Assembly (NCBI RefSeq): GCF_951801035.1
Contig: NZ_CATOKT010000006.1
Length of the DNA stretch: 64,000 nucleotides
Direction: 5' to 3' (one strand)
Source of the DNA: Adlercreutzia sp910585575
GTDB lineage: Bacteria; Actinomycetota; Coriobacteriia; Coriobacteriales; Eggerthellaceae
This document shows, one piece after another, positions 52,099 to 59,816 of this stretch. The notes under the pieces are model-generated. The model saw nothing but the letters and a program-made list of their open reading frames with translations. It did not search any database and had not been told where the DNA came from. The translations under genes were made by a program, and so were the position numbers. Position 1 is the stretch's first letter; the number at the start of each line of letters is the position of its first letter.

Positions 52099-54138
52099 CT
52101 ACACTGTGTCGTCGAGATCCATCTGCATGAGCTGCACGTTTTCGCGCAGGCGGCGAGCGTGGATGCGCGAGAGGCGATCCTCCTCGTAGGCCTCCTGAAT
52201 TTGCTCGAGCTCGTAATGGTAGGCCAAACGCTTGATATCGTCGGTGCGATCTTCCACCTTGATGACGGCGGTCACCGTGGGCACCGAATTGTGCAGCGCC
52301 CCCAGGCTGCGCTGGTATTCCAGCAGCAGCGCCGCCGCGTCCTCGGTGGACACCTGGCTGGAGGCCACGGCATCCTCCAAATGCTGAATGGCGTACACGC
52401 GGCACTTCACCTGCAGCTGCCGCATTTCCTCGGTACGGGCGGCCATGGTGTGGCCGGGAAGCTCGCGCAGCACGGCGTTCACACCCCGGTGCAGGAGCGC
52501 GCGCAGACGGATGCGGAACGCGTGCATGCCGCCGATCTGGCCGCTGTGCTCAAGCAGATGCATCATGCGCTCGAGACGGCTGAGGTACTGGTAGCCCACC
52601 ACCGCGGACACGTCGCCGCTTTCCATGAGCTCGATGGCGCGCTCGTGCTCCCAGCTGAGCGCCTTCAAGCGCAGCGCCACATTGGGCTCGTCCTCGATGC
52701 CGTTCGTCTCTTTGATGCGCGCCACACGATCGTTGTACGAGCGAATGACGGCCCGCGTCTCCACGTGATTCTCGGCCGTCTGCTGTGCCGTCAGCATCTC
52801 GATGACGTTGCGCATGATCTCCAGGGTGGTCTCGGCGTCCCGCTCTTGGCGAAGGCGCTCCCCCTCCCCCTCGTCGCGTTTCGGCGCCAACAGCGGCACC
52901 ACGAACGTAGCCAGCAACAGCGTGCACACAATAACGCCGCAGGCCAGGAAGATAAGCAGGTCGCGCTGAGGGAACGGCACGGCATAGGGGCGCAGCATAA
53001 TATTGGGCGCAATGGAGAACATGATGGACAGCGTGATGGTGCCCTTGGCCCCCGAGAACGTCGTGATGAGCACACTGCGCAGATCATCGGTAGAGAACCA
53101 GCGCCGCTCTTTGCGCCGCACGTGCAGGTAGTCCATCACCAGCACCCACACAAAGCGCGTAAACAGCAACAGGAACGTGAGCCCGAACACCAAAAGAATG
53201 AGCGTGCTGTTTTGGATGGCCACGTTGTCCCAGGTGTCGTGCATGGCGTTGGGAAGTTGGGTGCCCAGCATGACGAACACGATACCGTTCAGAGCATAGG
53301 TAAGCACATGCCACACGCTGGACGAGACGATGTTCATGCGTGAAACCGAGGGCCCGATAGTGCCGCGCGGCGACGTGACGTTGATAAGCCCCGCCACCAC
53401 CACGGCAATAACGCCGCTGACATGGCAGGCGTCGGAAATAAGGTAGACAAGGAACGGGATGAGCACCTCGAACAACACGTGGAAGTTCGTGTTCTCGACG
53501 CCAATATCGCGAGCCTTGCGCACCACCCAGTTTCCGATAAAGCCGAGGATGGCGCCGAACAGGAGGCCACCCAGAAACTCGACGAGGAAGTCTTCGCTGG
53601 CGTGAAGCAGCGAGAACGTACCTGTGGTAACCGCTCCCACGGCGAACTGGAACGACACGATGCCCGAGGCGTCGTTGAGCAGAAGCTCGCCCTTCAACAT
53701 GCTGGCTTGGCGCTTTGGAATGTCCACTTGCTTGGACAACGAGGATACCGCCACGGCGTCGGTGGGCCCCAGAGCCGCGCCCAACGCGAAGGCCGCCGCC
53801 AAAGGAATGGAGGGCACAATAGCGTTCAGCGCGAAGCCGATGACGAGCGTGGTGGCCACCACCAGACCGATAGCCAGAGATAGCACGGGTTTTCGCTCAC
53901 GCCAAAGGGCTTCTTTGTCAGCACGTTTTGCCTCGTCGTAAAGCAGCGGGGCAATGAAGAACACCAGGAACAGCTCGGGGTCGAGCGTGATTTCGATATC
54001 GCCGCCAGCCACAATGGCAATGAGCAGGCCCAGGCCGATTTGTACCAAGGGCAGCGACACGCGGGGAATGATTTGATCGATGAGCGAGGAGGCCAGCACG
54101 GCGGCCAGCATGAACAGCCCAAGGGTCAAAGTCTCCAC
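52099..54138 (-). CDS. CPA1-type cation:proton antiporter, second copy
   Basis: About 679 residues, twelve predicted membrane helices, then a long cytoplasmic tail. Motifs parallel those of the antiporter at 43320: PRVSLPLVQIGLGLLIAIV, ALGPTDAVAVSSLSKQ and FSGAKGTITLSIMFS. The tail (residues about 430-679) is helical and richer in normal sequence than in the paralogue, ending MQMDLDDTV. GTG 54136-54138 has GTGAGG eight bases upstream; a TTG eight codons earlier is the alternative. Confidence 0.9.
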   Translation of the reverse strand: METLTLGLFMLAAVLASSLIDQIIPRVSLPLVQIGLGLLIAIVAGGDIEITLDPELFLVFFIAPLLYDEAKRADKEALWRERKPVLSLAIGLVVATTLVIGFALNAIVPSIPLAAAFALGAALGPTDAVAVSSLSKQVDIPKRQASMLKGELLLNDASGIVSFQFAVGAVTTGTFSLLHASEDFLVEFLGGLLFGAILGFIGNWVVRKARDIGVENTNFHVLFEVLIPFLVYLISDACHVSGVIAVVVAGLINVTSPRGTIGPSVSRMNIVSSSVWHVLTYALNGIVFVMLGTQLPNAMHDTWDNVAIQNSTLILLVFGLTFLLLFTRFVWVLVMDYLHVRRKERRWFSTDDLRSVLITTFSGAKGTITLSIMFSIAPNIMLRPYAVPFPQRDLLIFLACGVIVCTLLLATFVVPLLAPKRDEGEGERLRQERDAETTLEIMRNVIEMLTAQQTAENHVETRAVIRSYNDRVARIKETNGIEDEPNVALRLKALSWEHERAIELMESGDVSAVVGYQYLSRLERMMHLLEHSGQIGGMHAFRIRLRALLHRGVNAVLRELPGHTMAARTEEMRQLQVKCRVYAIQHLEDAVASSQVSTEDAAALLLEYQRSLGALHNSVPTVTAVIKVEDRTDDIKRLAYHYELEQIQEAYEEDRLSRIHARRLRENVQLMQMDLDDTV

Positions 54139-54200
54139 AGAGCGCGCCTCACTTCCCCACAATCATCTTCGAATGAATGCCTCATTCTAGAATATGAGGG

Positions 54201-54267
54201 CAAAACCCCTTATTTGCAAGGGGGCTTTTTCAGAAAAAGAGCGGGGGCGCTCGGTGAACGCCCCCGC
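54201..54267 (-). terminator. Tandem terminators after the NYN/LOTUS gene
   Basis: First stem GCGGGGGCG (54241-54249) with CGCCCCCGC (54259-54267), followed on the minus strand by CTCTTTTTC. Second stem CCCCTT/AAGGGG (54206-54223), with T-runs on both strands. Confidence 0.75.
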
Positions 54268-54348
54268 GAAATGTCCGGGATAGTCGAAACCGTCGCGCTT
54301 CCGGCGCTCGCGCGAACGACGAACCGAGCTCGCAGCCGAGATCGGGCT

Positions 54349-56214
54349 CTACACCAGACGCACGCGGAAGTTGCGCCCGCTCTTCTCCAGCTGGTACTGG
54401 CCCGTCGAAGCCATGTACTGGCGCATTTGGGCGAAACCGAGATCGCGCACCTTGAAGTCCTTGAACTTTGCGCGCACGCCGTCGGTAACAGTGGAGAGCA
54501 GGATGCCCTCGCTACCAGCATCGGCCACCAGCTGATGGATGTAGCCCTGAGGCGTATCGGGCGAGGGAGCCTTCTTGCTCGCGCGCTTCTTGGGCGCAAC
54601 GGCCGGCGCCTTTTTGGCCGGCTGTTTCTTGGGGGGCGCAGCGGGCTTCTTGGCGGAGCGCTTCTCGACCGTCGAAGCCGCAGAAGAGGTGTCAGAGGTT
54701 TTGGCATCCTTCGAGGAAGACGCTTCGTCCTTCGAGGCCGCATTCTTCTTCGACGGCGCCGCAGACTGGCTCTTCTTAGGGGTTGCGGACTTCTTAGGAG
54801 TTTGCTTCTTGGCGGCCGGCTTTTTAGCCGCAGCTTCCTTCGGCTGTTCGGGGCTCTCGCTCTTGGCAGCAGTTTCCGTAGCCTCTTGCTGCGCCGCCTT
54901 GCGCTGGGCGCGCGCCTTGCGGCCGGGCTTCACATCCCGCGGTTCTTCGCTTGAGGCATCCGCAGCAGGCGCAACCGTCTCGGCAGCAGCGACTGGCGCC
55001 TCAGATGCGGCATCCTTCCCGGCATGAGCGGCTTGCTCGCCAGCGACGGCGCCCTTGTCAGCAGCGCCCTCCTTCAGCAGCCCTGCCACCGACGCGGCGG
55101 CACCCTCGGTCAGACGAGCGGGCTTCTTGGCCACGACGCGGCGCGTACCACGGTGGTTGCGCACCCGTCGAGCAGGTGCTTCATCGGTGGCAGGCTCAGA
55201 GGCCAGTTCACCAGCCGGCTCGCCAGCAGTTTCCTCAACCACCACTTCCGTCACGGTCTCGCGCGGTTCAGCTGCTTCTTCAGAAGCAGCCGGATCAGGA
55301 GCAACCTGCTCCGCAACAGCAGCGCTGCGCTCCTCGGCCGCCGACTCCGGCACCTCAGCGGCACGCTCCTCGGCCGTCGATGCCGAGCCCTTCTCGGCCT
55401 TGTCGTTGCGCCCATTGCGACGGTTGCGCGACTTGCGCGGAGAACGGTCCTCAGAGGCCTCGGAGGGACGCTCCTCCTTGCGCTCCACAGGCTCCTCGCC
55501 CTCGGCCAGCTCCACGGTGACGGAGCTGTGGTCCTTGGTGATGCGCACGCGGGTGAATTCCTCCAGCAGTTTGGACAGTAGGTTCGTGCCGTAGCTGCGC
55601 ACGTCGAAGTCGGGGTAGCGTTTCTGCAGACGGCTGCCGATCTCGCCCAGACCCGTGGCCTTGCCGTTGTTCTGGTTGTCGGTGATGATGTCAACCACGG
55701 CCTGCTCCACCGAGTCCTTCGGCACGGCGTTACCGCTGCCGCCGTTGCGCTCGTTCTTCTTCTGCACCAGCAGTTCCAGCGTGGTGAACACGTCGCAGGC
55801 GCGGCGGAAGGGCGTCGGAGTCTTCTTCTCGCCCATGCCGATGACCATGCGGCCGCTCTCGCGCAGGCGGCTGGCCAAGCGCGTGAAGTCGGAATCGCTG
55901 GACACCAGGCAGAACCCGTCGACGTTGTCGGTGTAGAGGATGTCCATGGCGTCGATGATCATGGCCGAGTCCGTGGCGTTTTTGCCCTGGGTGTAGCCGA
56001 ATTGCTGGATGGGCGTAATGGAGTTTTCCAGCAGGGCGTCCTTCCACTTAGCGTGCAAGGTGAGCGTCCAGTCGCCGTAAATGCGTTTGATGGTAACCGT
56101 GCCGTACTTCGAAAGCTCGTTCAGGATGGGCTTCAAGTAGCGGGCCGACACGTTGTCGGCGTCAATGAGCAGCGCCAAGCGGCGGTCGGACGTTTCGATA
56201 ATAGTTTTTTCCAT
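54349..56214 (-). CDS. NYN-domain protein with two LOTUS/OST-HTH domains
   Basis: A 621-residue protein. Residues 10-150 form a NYN (PIN-like) nuclease domain: LALLIDADNVSARYL, KNATDSAMIIDAMDIL and FCLVSSDSDFTRLASRLRE, with the acidic residues of the active site. A first OST-HTH domain lies at about 165-235. A 300-residue low-complexity Ala/Glu/Lys/Ser-rich linker follows, then a second OST-HTH at about 550-621 (PQGYIHQLVADAGSEGILLS). Family members are putative RNases with RNA-binding LOTUS domains. Standalone gene with its own terminators. Confidence 0.88.
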   Translation of the reverse strand: MEKTIIETSDRRLALLIDADNVSARYLKPILNELSKYGTVTIKRIYGDWTLTLHAKWKDALLENSITPIQQFGYTQGKNATDSAMIIDAMDILYTDNVDGFCLVSSDSDFTRLASRLRESGRMVIGMGEKKTPTPFRRACDVFTTLELLVQKKNERNGGSGNAVPKDSVEQAVVDIITDNQNNGKATGLGEIGSRLQKRYPDFDVRSYGTNLLSKLLEEFTRVRITKDHSSVTVELAEGEEPVERKEERPSEASEDRSPRKSRNRRNGRNDKAEKGSASTAEERAAEVPESAAEERSAAVAEQVAPDPAASEEAAEPRETVTEVVVEETAGEPAGELASEPATDEAPARRVRNHRGTRRVVAKKPARLTEGAAASVAGLLKEGAADKGAVAGEQAAHAGKDAASEAPVAAAETVAPAADASSEEPRDVKPGRKARAQRKAAQQEATETAAKSESPEQPKEAAAKKPAAKKQTPKKSATPKKSQSAAPSKKNAASKDEASSSKDAKTSDTSSAASTVEKRSAKKPAAPPKKQPAKKAPAVAPKKRASKKAPSPDTPQGYIHQLVADAGSEGILLSTVTDGVRAKFKDFKVRDLGFAQMRQYMASTGQYQLEKSGRNFRVRLV

Positions 56215-56513
56215 AAGGGAATGAGATCCTTACCAGTAATAAGATACGTTGCCCCAAAGTATGGCACATTTTGCCTTGTCGCGCAGAGTGCAGAAGCCAA
56301 GCGTAAGAATTGGGAAGAAATCCGCCGCGGCAAGCTCAGTCCCATGAAGACGGACATGGAGCGCCAGGCGAACAGGGTGCGGTCATGACCCCGGATAGCT
56401 TTCATAGGATCGCCGAATATCACAAGCGCACTAGAGGGTCGGGGCTTTTTTGAGAATCAGCCCAAGAGAGCGCCCGAAAAATCTGGGACGGCCCTCGCGA
56501 AGATCTGGGATGA

Positions 56514-56544
56514 ATCTGGGATGAACCGGAGTTTCATCCCAGAT
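56514..56544. repeat. Hairpin and ATCTGGGA repeats
   Basis: Perfect 12-bp stem ATCTGGGATGAA (56514-56525) with its partner at 56533-56544, preceded by further ATCTGGGA copies at 56481 and 56502. The 56215-56590 gap otherwise has no gene I can support. Confidence 0.6.
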
Positions 56545-56549
56545 GAAAC

Positions 56550-56578
56550 AAAAAAGTCAGGAGTGCAATACTCCTGAC
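56550..56578 (-). terminator. Terminator of tRNA-Lys
   Basis: Perfect 9-bp stem GTCAGGAGT/ACTCCTGAC followed on the minus strand by TTTTTTG. Confidence 0.85.
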
Positions 56579-56590
56579 CTGCGGTTTCAG

Positions 56591-56666
56591 TGGTGCACCA
56601 GGAAGGACTCGAACCTTCGACCTTGGGATTAAGAGTCCCCTGCTCTACCAACTAAGCTACTGGTGC
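56591..56666 (-). tRNA. tRNA-Lys (CTT)
   Basis: Cloverleaf with encoded CCA. Acceptor GCACCAG pairs with CTGGTGC, the anticodon loop is CTCTTAA and the T-loop TTCGAGT. Positions 27 and 43 (G, A) do not pair. Confidence 0.95.
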
Positions 56667-56694
56667 ACTTGGTTGCTGCGCAAAGCGCTTGAAT

Positions 56695-56723
56695 AGTTTA
56701 GACCAAACAAAACCTGTTTGCAA
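56695..56723 (-). promoter_or_regulatory. Promoter of tRNA-Lys
   Basis: TTGCAA (56718-56723) and TAAACT (56695-56700) with 17-base spacing. Confidence 0.65.
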
Positions 56724-56744
56724 GACCTAATTTTTCAAGCGCGC

Positions 56745-56822
56745 TGGGGTGGATGATGGGACTCGAACCCACGATCTCCAGAGCCACAATCTGGCGCCTT
56801 AGCCAACTAGGCCACACCCACC
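56745..56822 (-). tRNA. tRNA-His (GTG)
   Basis: Cloverleaf with the histidine-specific extra 5' G opposite C73 and encoded CCA. Acceptor GTGGGTG pairs with CATCCAC, and the anticodon loop is TTGTGGC. Confidence 0.95.
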
Positions 56823-56839
56823 ATTTCGCGCAAGGTTGA

Positions 56840-56868
56840 ATTATAGGGATGTCGGTGCTTGGGCGCAA
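56840..56868 (-). promoter_or_regulatory. Promoter of tRNA-His
   Basis: TTGCGC (56863-56868) and a consensus TATAAT (56840-56845) with 17-base spacing. Confidence 0.75.
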
Positions 56869-56921
56869 GCATTATTTTTCAGAAGCCACTGGCGCGTCAT
56901 CCTCTGCCGCTGGCTGGAGCA

Positions 56922-57653
56922 CTACCCCCGCGCGACGCCCGCCAGATCGCGCACCACTTCCCCACCAATAATAAGACCCACCACCGAGGGAACGAACGCC
57001 ACCGACCCGGGAGCCGGACGGCTGCCTTCCTTCACCCGCTCGCCATCGGGAAAAGGCTCGCGCGGGGGTTCCGTGGAATACACCACTTTAAGGGACCCAA
57101 TGCCGCGCTTGCGCAGCTCTTTGCGCATAACGCGGGCCAGCGGATCTACGGAAGTGTTCGCAATATCGGCCACCTGAAACGCCGTCGGGTCGAGCTTGTT
57201 GCCCGCGCCCATGCTAGAGATAATGGGGACGCCCGCAGCGTGAGCTGCTTCCACCAAAGCCAGTTTGGCGCTTACCGTGTCCACCGCATCCACGATATAG
57301 TCGTAGGCCGTAAAATCGAACTGATCGGCCGTTTCGGGCAAGAAGAAGCACTGGTGCGTGGTTACCTGGCATGCAGGATTGATAGAGGCCACGCGCTCGG
57401 CGGCCACCGCCACTTTGGGACGCCCAACCGTATCAAGCGTAGCTATGATCTGCCGGTTGAGGTTCGTCGGATCCACCTCATCGGAGTCGACAAGATCCAG
57501 TGCCCCCACCCCACTGCGCGCCAAGGCCTCGACCACGTAACCGCCCACGCCACCGACACCGAACACAGCCACTCGGGCGTGAGCGAGGCGATCCAGGCCC
57601 TCTTGTCCCAGAAGAAGACGGGTACGGGCAAACGTATCAGGCAAGGAGTTCAT
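56922..57653 (-). CDS. tcdA: TcdA/ThiF-family E1-like enzyme (tRNA t6A dehydratase type)
   Basis: A 243-residue adenylating enzyme. RVAVFGVGGVGGYVVEALARSG is the nucleotide-binding start, DLVDSDEVDPTNLNRQ holds the ATP-contacting Asp/Asn/Arg, and DYIVDAVDTVSAKLAL and the C-terminal GSVAFVPSVVGLIIGGEVV are typical. TcdA cyclises t6A37 in tRNA. The CsdE/CsdA sulfur partners are not in the window. Assignment as TcdA rather than another ThiF relative rests on overall pattern and length. Confidence 0.88.
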   Translation of the reverse strand: MNSLPDTFARTRLLLGQEGLDRLAHARVAVFGVGGVGGYVVEALARSGVGALDLVDSDEVDPTNLNRQIIATLDTVGRPKVAVAAERVASINPACQVTTHQCFFLPETADQFDFTAYDYIVDAVDTVSAKLALVEAAHAAGVPIISSMGAGNKLDPTAFQVADIANTSVDPLARVMRKELRKRGIGSLKVVYSTEPPREPFPDGERVKEGSRPAPGSVAFVPSVVGLIIGGEVVRDLAGVARG

Positions 57654-57721
57654 CGGTAGCGACTTTCTCTAACGGAGGTTGCTGAAGCGGATGGTAGGTG
57701 ACGGACGTGAGTTGCTGACCT

Positions 57722-57980
57722 GGTCAAAAACAGCTCGAGGATGATACTTTTGCAAAAAATCGATCGATTAAGGTCGCAAATCCGTCGAGGCGGGGGTTTT
57801 GTTTTCGGCATCGAGCTCGCTTTGCCCCTATTATGACAAAATCCACTCTTTTGGTAGCCGAAAAAGGTCCGATCCTAATCTCGGTACGCCTCTTTTCCCC
57901 GCAAAAACCCCGCCTCGACGGATTTGCGACCTTAAAAGTCGTTTTTCGCGCCAAACCCCCGCCTCGATTGATTTTTGACC
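57722..57980. repeat. Nested inverted-repeat element upstream of the nuclease gene
   Basis: Inner arms 57768-57801 and 57902-57935 are inverted repeats identical at 33 of 34 positions (GGTCGCAAATCCGTCGAGG core). Outer diverged arms have GGTCAAAAACAGCTCGAGG at 57722 and a matching reverse unit at 57956-57980. It fills most of the 57654-58040 gap; no gene there. Confidence 0.8.
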
Positions 57981-58005
57981 ACCGGGACGCCTCTTGTGCT
58001 ATAAA
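57975..58005 (+). promoter_or_regulatory. Promoter of the nuclease gene
   Basis: TTGACC (57975-57980) and extended -10 TGC-TATAAA (58000-58005), 19-base spacing. The -35 lies in the last repeat unit of the nested element. Confidence 0.5.
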
Positions 58006-58040
58006 CAAGCCCGAGAGAATAGCGGAAGGAAGAGGTCGCA

Positions 58041-59426
58041 ATGAACAGGCACGACGCACGCCACGAAGCGGAATCGCCGATGAGCCGACGTAGCTCATCC
58101 TCGCAGACGCCCCGTCAGACCTCCGGCGCCAGAAGCGTCCGCAACGCTCCCGACTCCTCTCGGAGCGCACTCCGCACCAACGCACGGTTCCGCGGAGTCG
58201 CGCTCCTAATCAGTGCGCTCTTGGCTTTTGCGCTTACCAGCTGCACTGGCGCCTCTTCATCTGATGCAAACAGCGCCCCCGACAAGTCCTCATCCGCAGC
58301 GCAAACAATGCTGGCCGACACGTCCTCCGAAGAGGGCCCTGGAAGCGACGCAAGCGGAAGCCCCACAGCCGGCGAAGACCCAAGCGCAAAGCAAGATGCT
58401 GAAGCTGAGCAAGCTGGCGCCGAAGACTCTTCGAGCGACGCAGCCGACGCAGAAATCGAACCCCCATCCGAAGACACCACTGGCACCGAAGCCGTCGACG
58501 CGCAAAGCACTTCCTCGTCGGCTGCCGACAACGCTAGCACCTCCTCCGCCAAGCCGCTCACCTGGGACTCCCTCCCCGCCTACGATGGCAGCCCCTATGT
58601 TTATGTCAACGACGGCGATCCGACGTTCTCCTCGACAGACCGCAAAGCAGCCTACGGCACCGAGATCTACGGGGACTTGGACAAGCTGGGGCGCTGCACC
58701 GACACCTTCGCCGTCGTGGGGCCCGAGACGCAGCCCACGGAGAAGCGAGGCTCCATCGGCAGCGTCAAGCCCTCGGGCTGGCAACTGGCGAAGTATGACT
58801 TCGTGGACGGAAAATACCTGTTCAACCGCTGTCACTTGCTGGGATATCAGCTGACGGGCGAGAACGCCAATGTCTGCAACCTTATCACGGGTACTCGCTA
58901 CCTGAACATCGACGGCATGCTGCCCTTCGAGAATACCGTGGACGATTACGTCGACGCTACCGGCAACCATGTGCTCATGCGTGTAACGCCCATCTTCGTC
59001 AAGAAAGAGCTCGTGGCACGCGGCGTGCAGATGCAAGCCGAATCGCTTGAAGACCAGGGCGATGGCATTAGCTTCAATGTCTTCTGCTACAACGTACAGC
59101 CCGGCGTCGTCATCGACTACGCCACGGGCGACAACAAGGCCGCCGCGGATGCTCCTGGCAGCAAGATAAGCTCCGATAGCAAAAAGTCGTCTTCCAGCAG
59201 CAAGAACAGCTCGAGCTCCAGCAACAAGGGGAACTCCAGCAAAGATAACGCCGGCACCTCTAAGAGCAAGCAGGACTACGTGCTGAACACCAACACCAAG
59301 AAGTTCCACGTTCCCAGCTGCTCTTCGGTCAAGCAGATGGCCGACAAGAATCGCGAAGACGTGAAAGACACACGCAAGAATATCCTCAACCGCGGCTACG
59401 ACCCCTGCAAGCGCTGCAACCCGTAG
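58041..59426 (+). CDS. Secreted lipoprotein DNA/RNA non-specific endonuclease
   Basis: A 461-residue exported nuclease. The lipobox ALTSC puts the lipid-bearing Cys at 68, after an unusually long basic N-terminus. Residues 69-170 are a Ser/Ala/Asp/Glu-rich disordered spacer. The nuclease core has NRCHLLGYQLTGENAN and NLITGTRYLNIDGMLPFEN, as in EndA-like enzymes. After a Ser/Lys/Asn linker, the C-terminal 50 residues (KKFHVPSCSSVKQM, then DPCKRCNP) form a small CxxC-containing domain often found in such nucleases. AGGAAGAGG site before ATG. Likely degrades extracellular DNA. Confidence 0.9.
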   Translation: MNRHDARHEAESPMSRRSSSSQTPRQTSGARSVRNAPDSSRSALRTNARFRGVALLISALLAFALTSCTGASSSDANSAPDKSSSAAQTMLADTSSEEGPGSDASGSPTAGEDPSAKQDAEAEQAGAEDSSSDAADAEIEPPSEDTTGTEAVDAQSTSSSAADNASTSSAKPLTWDSLPAYDGSPYVYVNDGDPTFSSTDRKAAYGTEIYGDLDKLGRCTDTFAVVGPETQPTEKRGSIGSVKPSGWQLAKYDFVDGKYLFNRCHLLGYQLTGENANVCNLITGTRYLNIDGMLPFENTVDDYVDATGNHVLMRVTPIFVKKELVARGVQMQAESLEDQGDGISFNVFCYNVQPGVVIDYATGDNKAAADAPGSKISSDSKKSSSSSKNSSSSSNKGNSSKDNAGTSKSKQDYVLNTNTKKFHVPSCSSVKQMADKNREDVKDTRKNILNRGYDPCKRCNP

Positions 59427-59509
59427 GGCACGGAGCGCGGCAGGCATACGTCCCTCTATCACGATCCATCGGGGGATCGCCCCGTAGCAACCCAAGCAAC
59501 CCAAGCACC

Positions 59510-59540
59510 AAAAAGGCCCCCGCCAACACTGGCGGGGGCC
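59510..59540 (-). terminator. Terminator between the nuclease gene and the CAU tRNA
   Basis: Perfect 11-bp stem GGCCCCCGCCA/TGGCGGGGGCC (59515-59540) with five T on the minus strand. It ends the tRNA transcript and may also serve the convergent nuclease gene. Confidence 0.8.
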
Positions 59541-59550
59541 TTCTCATTGC

Positions 59551-59625
59551 TGGTAGGGCCACCCGGACTCGAACCGAGAACCAAGGGATTATGAGTCCCC
59601 TGCTCCACCATTGAGCTATAGCCCC
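59551..59625 (-). tRNA. tRNA with CAT anticodon, probably tRNA-Ile2
   Basis: Cloverleaf with encoded CCA and anticodon loop CTCATAA. The arm AGCAGGGGACTCATAATCCC followed by TTGGT resembles the bacterial Ile2 tRNA (lysidine-modified CAU) more than elongator Met, but Met remains possible. Confidence 0.85.
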
Positions 59626-59671
59626 AAGTAAACCACTACATATTATCGCATAGGTTAGGCAAAGTCAGCGA

Positions 59672-59770
59672 GGTTTCGACAGGTGCCTGCAATTGCCCCG
59701 CCTTTCGCCCAAGCGTACTTCGGTACGCTTGGGCGAAAACAAGGGGCAAGGGCAGGTGCCTGTCGGAACC
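59672..59770. repeat. Tall hairpin element between argS and the CAU tRNA
   Basis: Three nested paired blocks: 59672-59690 with 59751-59770 (GACAGGTGCCTGC core), TTGCCCC (59693-59699) with GGGGCAA (59743-59749), and a perfect 16-bp top stem 59703-59718 with 59723-59738 closed by TTCG (plus strand) or CGAA (minus). Confidence 0.8.
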
Positions 59771-59783
59771 GCAGCGTCGACAG

Positions 59784-59810
59784 GTCCGTTCGCCCCGTCA
59801 GGGCGAACGG
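59784..59810 (-). terminator. Hairpin after argS
   Basis: Perfect 11-bp stem TCCGTTCGCCC/GGGCGAACGGA with TGACG loop (minus strand), seven bases past the argS stop. No T-run. Confidence 0.5.
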
Positions 59811-59816
59811 AACTAA

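Noticed and set aside
58290..59504. 404-codon minus-strand open frame across the nuclease gene
   Set aside because: Antisense to the nuclease gene, whose lipobox and catalytic motifs are convincing.
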